The translations under genes were made by a program, and so were the position numbers. A stretch of DNA of 5,230 nucleotides from Candidatus Uhrbacteria bacterium (GTDB lineage: Bacteria; Patescibacteriota; Patescibacteriia; UBA9934; UBA11717), in assembly GCA_013203725.1 (NCBI GenBank), contig JABMPK010000004.1:1-5230 (forward strand), given 5' to 3'. This document shows positions 1 through 4,951 of the stretch, piece by piece. The first letter of the stretch is position 1. Each line of letters starts with the position of its first letter. Under the pieces are notes generated by a model. It was not told the DNA's origin. It searched no databases and was given only the letters and a program-made list of their open reading frames with translations.

Positions 1-96
1 CACTCTGGCACCTCTCCTTGGGGCGCAGGGAATGTATCACGTTTGAGACATGTGTCAAAGAGGCGATACTGCTACTCATTGCAATTGAGATACTTT

Positions 97-102
97 TATA
101 AT
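97..102 (+). promoter_or_regulatory. candidate -10 box for the galU operon
   Basis: TATAAT matches the sigma-70 -10 consensus exactly and is the best such match upstream of galU. No good -35 box lies 16-18 nt upstream; TTGCAA at 79-84 is only 12 nt away. The region is A/T-rich, so a chance match is quite possible. If real, transcription would start near base 109, giving a leader of about 155 nt that contains the whole inverted repeat. Confidence 0.25.
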
Positions 103-103
103 T

Positions 104-230
104 ACCAAATTCCAATTTCAAATGACAAATGAATGACAAATGACCAAGTTTCACCAGATATTGGCCATTGAACGTTGGAGCTTTATTGGACATTTGTAAT
201 TGGTCATTGTGAATTAATTCCAATTTGGGT
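104..230. repeat. A/T-rich imperfect inverted repeat containing a tandem 11-bp unit
   Basis: The left arm (about 104-148) and the reverse complement of the right arm (about 185-230) align imperfectly over some 45 nt. Shared blocks include AAATT..AATT, AATGACnAAT and ACAAATGnCCAA. The left arm contains two perfect adjacent copies of AATGACAAATG (121-131 and 132-142). About 36 nt separate the arms. From memory, AATTCCAA and AAATGACAAATG type runs are common between genes in CPR genomes; I cannot verify this here. It may be a dispersed palindromic element, a degraded terminator-like structure, or a leader hairpin if transcription starts near 109. The right arm reaches base 230, so it spans the alternative TTG start of galU at 225. 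Confidence 0.55.
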
Positions 231-263
231 CTGATTCTCTTTATTGGTATACTGCCTTCATAT

Positions 264-1133
264 ATGAAGAAAAATAAACGAACAGTTACAAAGGCGATTA
301 TCCCTGTGGCCGGCATTGGTACTCGTTTCTTACCTGCTACAAAGGCTCAGCCAAAAGAAATGCTTCCTATTGTAGACAAGCCGGTGATTCAGTACATCGT
401 AGAAGACATGGTAGCAGCTGGGATTAAGGACATTATCTTCGTGACGTCTATGGGAAAGCGGGCGTTAGAAGACCATTTTGACCGTAACTTCGAGCTTGAG
501 TACAGACTAGCTCAGAAAAAGAAAAAGGCTGAGCTTAAAGAAATTTCTAAAATTGGTAAACTCGCTAACTTCGCCTTTGTGCGACAAGACAAACCGCTTG
601 GTGACGGTCATGCGATCTTGTCGGCTCTACCGTTTGTTGATGACGATGAAGATGTGATGATCATGTTCGGCGATGACCTTGCAGTAGGACTAGCGAGCGA
701 TCTCAAAGCGACCTTCGAACAGTACAATGAGCCGGTACTCGGCGTAATCGAGGTTCCAAAAGATAAAACACATAGGTACGGCATCATCGGTGGTGAAAAG
801 ATCAACAAAAATCTTTGGCGAGCAAACTCGTGGATCGAAAAACCAAAGAGCAATCCGCCGTCAAACCTTGCATGGCAAGGAAGTGCAATATTGAGCCACG
901 AGCTTCTAAAGAGACTAAAGAAAACCAGACCTGCAAAAGATGGAGAGATCCGGTTGGCTGGAATGTACGAGGATTACTTCAATGAAGGCGGTACACTGAA
1001 CGCGCACATCATAAACAATGTCAGATTTGATTGCGGTAACAAACTCGATTATCTCAAAGCCAACATTTACTTTGGCATGCAGCGACCTGAGTTCAGAAGT
1101 GAGATCAAAAAATACATCAAAACGCTAAAGTAA
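264..1133 (+). CDS. galU: UTP--glucose-1-phosphate uridylyltransferase (GalU)
   Basis: This 289-residue cytoplasmic enzyme makes UDP-glucose from UTP and glucose-1-phosphate, the precursor for cell-surface glycans and nucleotide sugars. The N-terminal nucleotide-binding loop is clear: AGIGTRFLPATKAQPKEMLP at residues 16-35, followed by VDKPVIQYIVEDM. PLGDGHAIL matches the family's PLGLGHAVL segment. G136-D137-D138 sits where the metal-binding Asp is expected, YGIIGG starts at 172, and E192-K193-P194 matches the sugar-phosphate-binding EKP motif. FDCGNKLDYLKA (from 255) is a variant of the family's YDxGxKxGYLKA. The length is normal. The ATG at 264 is preferred over a TTG at 225, which would add a hydrophobic 13-residue extension atypical of GalU. 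Neither start has a Shine-Dalgarno sequence. The next gene begins 1 nt after the stop. A related sugar nucleotidyltransferase is the only realistic alternative. Confidence 0.95.
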   Translation: MKKNKRTVTKAIIPVAGIGTRFLPATKAQPKEMLPIVDKPVIQYIVEDMVAAGIKDIIFVTSMGKRALEDHFDRNFELEYRLAQKKKKAELKEISKIGKLANFAFVRQDKPLGDGHAILSALPFVDDDEDVMIMFGDDLAVGLASDLKATFEQYNEPVLGVIEVPKDKTHRYGIIGGEKINKNLWRANSWIEKPKSNPPSNLAWQGSAILSHELLKRLKKTRPAKDGEIRLAGMYEDYFNEGGTLNAHIINNVRFDCGNKLDYLKANIYFGMQRPEFRSEIKKYIKTLK

Positions 1134-1134
1134 T

Positions 1135-2532
1135 ATGAAGCGCTTAAATCTCGCCGTAATCGCCCTAATGACAATAAGCCTGGTCGTCTTACCGGGACTT
1201 GGATGTCGTGGAGGAAGCAAAGCCGCAAAAGAAGGACTGAAGCAAGTCGACCTAACATACTGGCGCGTGTTCGATGGATCCGACACGTTCGATAAGGTCA
1301 TTAGCGACTATCGAGCAAAGCATCCAAACGTGCGTATCGATTACCGCAAACTTAGGTATGAAGAGTATCAAGATGAATTGCTCAGAGCCTTCGCGGAAGA
1401 TCGCGGACCTGACATATTCTCTGTACAGAACACCTGGATGGAAGGTTATCTACCACTCATTGAGCCGCTCCCAGATTCTCTAAAGATTACATACTCGGAG
1501 CTACAGGGAACGCTGAAAAAGGAAACCGTGGTTGTGCAAAGAGAAGAACCAACAATGAGCTTACGAACTTTAACAGATGAGTTTGTAGCGGTGGTTCCTG
1601 AATATGTTGTCTATCCAGCGACCGTTGGTGAAGGAACGACTAAGAACAGAATCTATGGACTCCCCCTTTCTATAGACACACTTGCCCTTTACTACAATAA
1701 AGACATATTGGACGCAGCAGGTATTCCTCAGCCTCCTAAAACATGGGAACAGTTCCAAGAACAGGTAATCAAACTTACAAAGTACGATGCTAACGGAAAC
1801 GTGGCACAATCTGCTGCAGCAATAGGATACGGAAGTAACGTTGAACGCTCTGCAGATATAATCTCCTTGTTAATGATGCAGAGCGGTACCAAGATGACTG
1901 ATTCGCGCGGAGTCGCACGATTCGCAGAAGTGCCTTCCGGAGCGTCTCGTCAGTCCCTTCCCGCTCTAGAGGCAACGCGGTTCTACACAGACTTCGCAAA
2001 CCCAACAAAGGAGGTTTACACATGGGACTCGAGTTTCCCAAACAGTTTCGACGCATTCACAGCCGGTCAAACCGCATTTTTCTTTGGCTACAGCTACCAC
2101 CTGCCATTGATTACAGCGCGATCACCAAAGCTTAACTACGCAGTATCGCCGATGCCGCAGATTTCTACAGACACACGCGCGCAAATCAACTTTGCAAACT
2201 TCTGGATCGAGACGGTGTCCAAGAAGACTGAGAGTGTAGATTGGGCATGGGACTTCTTACAGTTTGCAGCGAAGAAACAAAACGTAACGTCTTACCTTGA
2301 ACGCGCAGGACGACCAACAGCATTGCGGTCAGTGGTGTTGGAGCAAAGAGAAGATTTCAACCTGTCAGTTTTTGTAGATCAGGTGCTATCCGCTCAGGCC
2401 TGGTATAATGGTGACGACGCAACAGCTGCGGACAAAGCAATAGAAAAGATGTTGGACGATATTGTGAAGGGCACAACGGAAATCGGAGAGGCGCTTGGGA
2501 TAACCCAGCAAGAAGTGAACCAAACAATATGA
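1135..2532 (+). CDS. family 1 extracellular solute-binding lipoprotein without an adjacent ABC transporter
   Basis: The 465-residue product starts with a lipoprotein-type signal peptide: K2 and R3, a hydrophobic stretch at 4-22, then G21-L22-G23-C24. The lipobox is imperfect, with Gly rather than Leu at -3. The mature part reads as a two-lobed periplasmic-binding-protein fold of the SBP_bac_1 type. It has VDLTYWRVFDGSDTFDKVI near the N-terminus, GPDIFSVQNTWMEGYL, the family signature IYGLPLSIDTLALYYNKD from residue 173, then TWEQF, AFTAGQTAFFFGYS and WAWDFLQFAAKK, and an acidic C-terminal helix. Such proteins normally deliver sugars or oligosaccharides to an ABC importer, but no permease or ATPase is present here. 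The gene is sandwiched between galU (1-nt gap) and the first pilin gene, whose ATG overlaps its TGA by 4 nt, so translation is probably coupled. The ligand cannot be told from sequence. A role as a surface-exposed capture or accessory protein of the pilin module is inference. Confidence 0.88.
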   Translation: MKRLNLAVIALMTISLVVLPGLGCRGGSKAAKEGLKQVDLTYWRVFDGSDTFDKVISDYRAKHPNVRIDYRKLRYEEYQDELLRAFAEDRGPDIFSVQNTWMEGYLPLIEPLPDSLKITYSELQGTLKKETVVVQREEPTMSLRTLTDEFVAVVPEYVVYPATVGEGTTKNRIYGLPLSIDTLALYYNKDILDAAGIPQPPKTWEQFQEQVIKLTKYDANGNVAQSAAAIGYGSNVERSADIISLLMMQSGTKMTDSRGVARFAEVPSGASRQSLPALEATRFYTDFANPTKEVYTWDSSFPNSFDAFTAGQTAFFFGYSYHLPLITARSPKLNYAVSPMPQISTDTRAQINFANFWIETVSKKTESVDWAWDFLQFAAKKQNVTSYLERAGRPTALRSVVLEQREDFNLSVFVDQVLSAQAWYNGDDATAADKAIEKMLDDIVKGTTEIGEALGITQQEVNQTI

Positions 2533-3086
2533 TCAACCTCATAAATACTGTTCACGCCGCTGTTACAAACCCCAGCGTTCCAACCACACCGTTTGGCACA
2601 GGAGTAACGCCGACGCTGATTCCGCAATGCGCCCTCCAAGATGGAGGCGCGAGCACACTAGAGTGTGTGCTGGAGCTCTTCATCAACATCAGCCAGGTAC
2701 TTCTCGGTGTTGTGGGATCCGTTCTACTTGTCGTGTTCATCTACGGCGGTATCATGTATCTGTTCTCACAAGGAGAACCGGGACGCGTTGCAAAAGGCCA
2801 GAAGGCTCTAACAGGTGGAGTTGTAGGACTCATCATTGTTTTCACTGCATTCATAGGTGTGTCCTATACGATCAATGCACTGATGGGAGAAAACGATGAA
2901 ATGATCAGCGAGCTGGTTACCTGCGGAACGTACTACACTATGCCCGATGGTAAAGTGGTGGACAATTCAATCAACAACGGTGAAGTCTGTGCCCCTGGCG
3001 GATTCACCTGTACACAAGGCGCATGTTGTTTAGGTGGAAACTGTAATCCGCCAGAACCAGCACCTCCAACACCAACTACCCCATAA
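2529..3086 (+). CDS. pilin-like two-helix membrane protein P1 with cysteine-rich tail
   Basis: This 185-residue protein has two hydrophobic helices, about 55-78 and 95-119. They flank a short basic loop with the family motif YGGIMYLFSQGEPGRVAKGQKAL (Y72 to L94). By the positive-inside rule the loop is cytoplasmic and both ends lie outside, as in VirB2/TrbC-like type IV secretion pilins. It is the most divergent and longest of the five paralogs. It lacks an obvious signal peptide (only MINLINTVHAAV). It has cysteines at 34 and 46 before the first helix and six more (132, 154, 161, 166, 167, 172) after the second, then a Pro/Thr-rich end. All eight would be extracytoplasmic and could form disulfides. 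The start is fixed by the ATGA overlap with the lipoprotein gene; no in-frame ATG lies closely upstream. Family membership is solid by motif. The function as an actual pilus subunit is inferred. Confidence 0.82.
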   Translation: MINLINTVHAAVTNPSVPTTPFGTGVTPTLIPQCALQDGGASTLECVLELFINISQVLLGVVGSVLLVVFIYGGIMYLFSQGEPGRVAKGQKALTGGVVGLIIVFTAFIGVSYTINALMGENDEMISELVTCGTYYTMPDGKVVDNSINNGEVCAPGGFTCTQGACCLGGNCNPPEPAPPTPTTP

Positions 3087-3087
3087 T

Positions 3088-3450
3088 ATGAACCAAACAA
3101 TAAAACGTTTACTTGGAGGTTTTGCGACTAGTGTAGCGGCGCTTACGCCGGCACTTGCATCGGCCGCAACGCTATACAACCCACTCGGTGAAGCAAGCGT
3201 ACCTCAACTTATAGGGCGCGCGGTGCAGGTTGTACTGGGCATATCTGGGTCACTCGCATTGCTCATGTTTGTCTACGGTGGATTAATATGGTTGACGGCG
3301 TCGGGCGAACCTGCGAAAATTGAGAAAGGAAAGAAGACATTAACGTGGGCGACGATTGGTATCGCAGTACTGTTCGGAGCATTTTCTCTTGCTAACTTTG
3401 TTATTACAAGTCTTGGAGCGGTTGTCACCAATCCACCGGCTAGTAGCTAA
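3088..3450 (+). CDS. VirB2/TrbC-like pilin P2
   Basis: The 120-residue precursor has a clear Sec signal peptide: K6-R7, a hydrophobic stretch at 8-23, and likely cleavage after A24-S25-A26. This leaves about 94 residues. The mature part has two membrane helices (about 43-68 and 86-109) around the loop YGGLIWLTASGEPAKIEKGK (63-82). This is the layout and size of T4SS-type pilins. The GEP and K-G-x-K-x-L pattern in the loop groups it with P1 rather than with P3-P5. The ATG at 3088 lies 1 nt after the P1 stop and begins the signal peptide directly. A GTG at 3034 would add 18 residues and overlap P1 by 53 nt, so it is rejected. No Shine-Dalgarno sequence is present. Confidence 0.85.
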   Translation: MNQTIKRLLGGFATSVAALTPALASAATLYNPLGEASVPQLIGRAVQVVLGISGSLALLMFVYGGLIWLTASGEPAKIEKGKKTLTWATIGIAVLFGAFSLANFVITSLGAVVTNPPASS

Positions 3451-3471
3451 ATAAAAACCCTTAAAACATAT

Positions 3472-3909
3472 ATGACAAACATATTTAAAAACTGGATCGC
3501 TCCTATCGCAATGATAGCAGTACTACTCGTTGGTACATTAGCGCTCGCAGCTCCTAGCTTGGTAAGTGAAGCTCAGGCGGTTTCAACATCAACAACACTA
3601 ACAGAGTCAGACATACTCCCAGCAACATTTAGCGGAGAGACAGGACTTGGAAACCGTGACTTGAAGTCAACGATCGGTGGAATTATCCGAGCAGCTCTAG
3701 GGTTCCTAGGAATCATCGCTGTAGTGATTATCTTGTACGGAGGTTTCATCTGGATGACGGCAACCGGAAGCCCAGAGAAAGTTCAGAAGGCACAGCAGAT
3801 CATTGTCGCGGGTGCGATTGGTCTTGCAATCATCTTGTCAGCATGGGCAATCACGACATTCGTTGTCGGCTCACTGATCGGAGCTACAAGTTCAACAACA
3901 GTAGAATAA
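3472..3909 (+). CDS. VirB2/TrbC-like pilin P3
   Basis: The 145-residue precursor has a signal peptide with K6, a hydrophobic core at 9-27 and likely cleavage after A34-Q35-A36. A Ser/Thr-rich mature N-terminus of about 30 residues follows (STSTTLTESDILP), then helix 1 (about 68-94) and the motif YGGFIWMTATGSPEKVQKAQ (89-108). Helix 2 spans about 110-135. The loop pattern G-[SDN]-P-x-[KRQ]-V-x-K-A-Q is shared with P4 and P5 and separates these three from P1 and P2. A 21-nt A-rich spacer (3451-3471) separates it from P2, with no Shine-Dalgarno sequence. A perfect hairpin begins 6 nt after its stop. Pilin assignment rests on motif, topology and the neighbouring paralogs. Confidence 0.85.
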   Translation: MTNIFKNWIAPIAMIAVLLVGTLALAAPSLVSEAQAVSTSTTLTESDILPATFSGETGLGNRDLKSTIGGIIRAALGFLGIIAVVIILYGGFIWMTATGSPEKVQKAQQIIVAGAIGLAIILSAWAITTFVVGSLIGATSSTTVE

Positions 3910-3914
3910 AGTTC

Positions 3915-3938
3915 TGGCAGCAAGTTTACTTGCTGCCA
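3915..3938 (+). terminator. perfect 10-bp hairpin after P3, possible attenuator or mRNA-stabilising stem
   Basis: TGGCAGCAAG (3915-3924) pairs perfectly with CTTGCTGCCA (3929-3938) around a TTTA loop. No U-tract follows on either strand, so a classical intrinsic terminator is not supported. A partial attenuator or a 3'-end-stabilising stem that sets the ratio of P1-P3 to P4-P5 would fit its position. Confidence 0.6.
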
Positions 3939-3977
3939 TAACGTGAGTAGATATCCATGATGTCCCCTCGCGTTATG
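3937..3977 (+). promoter_or_regulatory. second hairpin whose 3' arm contains the P4 start codon
   Basis: CATAACGTGAG (3937-3947) can pair with CTCGCGTTATG (3967-3977) over 11 positions, with one G-U wobble, enclosing a 19-nt loop. The 3' arm ends in the ATG at 3975, the preferred start of P4, so the folded form would bury that codon. The 5' arm shares its first two bases with the closing pairs of the preceding hairpin, so full pairing of both at once is disfavoured. This suggests translational control of P4 but is not proof. Confidence 0.45.
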
Positions 3978-4400
3978 ACTAGAACAACAAAACAAATCTT
4001 TACGGCCAGTCTGTCAGTAATCCTGGTGTCCGCAGCAATACCGGTGTTAGCTGTTCTAGACGCTACTACAACAGGATTATCCGCATCGGGAATAGCGGCA
4101 GGGCTAGGCGCTACGCCCACACCATTGCCCGTTATAATCGGTCAGTTGATAGCGGGATTCATTGGACTGTTGGGAGTCCTGCTCGCGGTCTATATGGTCT
4201 ACGGTGGATTCCTCTGGCTTACGGCGTCGGGTGACCCAGACAGGGTCAAGAAGGCGCAGCACATTATAAGCAACACGGTTATCGGAATACTGATAGTCCT
4301 TGTAGCATTCTCGGCCGCTACATTCGTTATCACACAGCTTGGTAAAGCTTCAGGTGGTACACTGGTACCAACAGCAGCGCCTGCAGCAGAACCACAGTAA
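3975..4400 (+). CDS. VirB2/TrbC-like pilin P4
   Basis: From the ATG at 3975 the precursor is 141 residues. It has a signal peptide with R3 and K6, a hydrophobic stretch at 8-25 and likely cleavage after V24-L25-A26. The mature protein has a Gly/Ala/Thr-rich lead, helix 1 (about 55-81), the loop motif YGGFLWLTASGDPDRVKKAQ (76-95), helix 2 (about 97-120), and a Thr/Ala/Pro tail. Upstream ATGs at 3957 and 3960 would give 147 or 146 residues. I prefer 3975 because the signal peptide then starts conventionally and the ATG has T just before it, as in every other gene of the block. Closest in loop pattern to P3 and P5. At the DNA level it also shares GTCTACGGTGGATT and, 24 nt further on, ACGGCGTCGGG with P2 in the same register. 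Confidence 0.83.
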   Translation: MTRTTKQIFTASLSVILVSAAIPVLAVLDATTTGLSASGIAAGLGATPTPLPVIIGQLIAGFIGLLGVLLAVYMVYGGFLWLTASGDPDRVKKAQHIISNTVIGILIVLVAFSAATFVITQLGKASGGTLVPTAAPAAEPQ

Positions 4401-4436
4401 GCATTTCAATAGTCTTTCATAATTATTTAAAAAAAT

Positions 4437-4853
4437 ATGACACTAACACAACAAATCAGAACAGGCATCGCAGTCATCGGTCTCCTGGCGATGGGTGCAG
4501 CCTCCCTTCTCGCGGTACCAGCAAATGCTGGATTTACAGCAGGTGACCCAACAGCAGCACTAACCCAGTCAGCTACACAGACATCACTTGGTGGAGGACC
4601 AAACGACCAGATCTTTATCACGATAGGAAATATTGTGAACGTGGGTCTAGGATTACTCGGAATCATCTTCTTTGTCCTCATGGTCTACGCAGGATTCCTA
4701 TGGATGACAGCACGAGGAAACCCAGACCAGGTCACCAAGGCGCAGACAATGATCACTCAGGCGGTGATTGGAATCATAGTTATCCTATCAGCGTTCGCGG
4801 TTTCATCGTTCGTGCTCAGCCAGCTGATCACAGCGACGAATACAACAGCTTAA
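4437..4853 (+). CDS. VirB2/TrbC-like pilin P5, last gene of the block
   Basis: The 138-residue precursor has a signal peptide with R8, a hydrophobic stretch at 10-27 and likely cleavage after A29-N30-A31. A short polar, Gln/Thr-rich mature N-terminus leads into helix 1 (about 62-89), the loop YAGFLWMTARGNPDQVTKAQ (84-103) and helix 2 (about 105-132). It is the only one of the five with YAG in place of YGG, and its loop carries Arg at position 93 where the others have Ser, Thr or Gln. A 36-nt A/T-rich spacer with no Shine-Dalgarno sequence precedes the ATG. A strong terminator follows 10 nt after the stop, so this is the natural end of the transcription unit. Confidence 0.85.
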   Translation: MTLTQQIRTGIAVIGLLAMGAASLLAVPANAGFTAGDPTAALTQSATQTSLGGGPNDQIFITIGNIVNVGLGLLGIIFFVLMVYAGFLWMTARGNPDQVTKAQTMITQAVIGIIVILSAFAVSSFVLSQLITATNTTA

Positions 4854-4863
4854 ATAGACAAAG

Positions 4864-4895
4864 AAAACTCGAGCATGTGCTCGAGTTTTTGTTTT
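4864..4895 (+). terminator. intrinsic terminator of the galU-pilin block
   Basis: AAAACTCGAGC (4864-4874) pairs perfectly with GCTCGAGTTTT (4879-4889) around an ATGT loop. The T-rich run TTTTTGTTTT (4886-4895) forms the U-tract. It starts 10 nt after the P5 stop and reads as a textbook rho-independent terminator in the forward direction. Confidence 0.92.
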
Positions 4896-4898
4896 GCC

Positions 4899-4939
4899 AA
4901 AAAGAAAAACGCCCCGTCCGGAGTAGCCGGAGGGGACGT
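4899..4939 (-). terminator. intrinsic terminator of the convergent minus-strand gene
   Basis: On the plus strand, CCCC-TCCGG (4912-4921, with bulged G4916) pairs with CCGGA-GGGG (4927-4935) around a 5-nt loop. ACG (4909-4911) and CGT (4937-4939) extend the stem. Read on the minus strand, the GC-rich stem is followed by TTTTTCTTTTT (4909-4899), a proper U-tract. It lies 12 nt beyond the stop of the minus-strand reading frame and supports that frame as a real gene. Confidence 0.85.
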
Positions 4940-4951
4940 GTTTCGTAGTAC

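Larger units (their letters stand above)
1..263. other. 5' intergenic region upstream of galU, possibly with a gene end or start at the left edge
   Basis: No convincing complete gene lies here. Bases 1 to about 80 are mixed in composition. From about 83 to 230 the DNA is A/T-rich and repeat-like. At the left edge three short open stretches cannot be ranked. On the minus strand, an ATG at 79-77 opens a frame that stays open to base 1 (26 codons, starting MSSSIASLTHV). On the plus strand, frames entering from the left stop at 44-46 and at 99-101. The composition change near base 80 suits a gene boundary there, but no protein family is recognisable. On the minus strand, TTGAAA and TATAAA boxes about 15 nt apart lie in roughly 97-124, a weak promoter candidate for a leftward gene. 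Confidence 0.5.

Noticed and set aside
1..101. End of a plus-strand gene (frames stopping at 46 or 101) or start of a minus-strand gene (ATG at 79)
   Set aside because: The fragments are too short, no family is recognisable, and the alternatives contradict one another. Described only as part of the intergenic entry.
104..230. CRISPR-like repeat array
   Set aside because: The repeated unit is only 11 bp, the two copies are adjacent without a spacer, and no further regular copies follow.
225..263. TTG start of galU adding 13 residues
   Set aside because: The extension is hydrophobic and not part of the GalU fold. It overlaps the inverted repeat, and the ATG at 264 gives a normal-length enzyme.
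3034..3087. GTG start extending P2 into the end of P1
   Set aside because: It would overlap P1 by 53 nt and push the signal peptide away from the N-terminus. The ATG at 3088 begins the signal peptide directly.
4401..4436. Internal promoter before P5
   Set aside because: CATAAT at 4418-4423 resembles a -10 box, but no -35 box lies at a suitable distance and the stretch is A/T-rich throughout.
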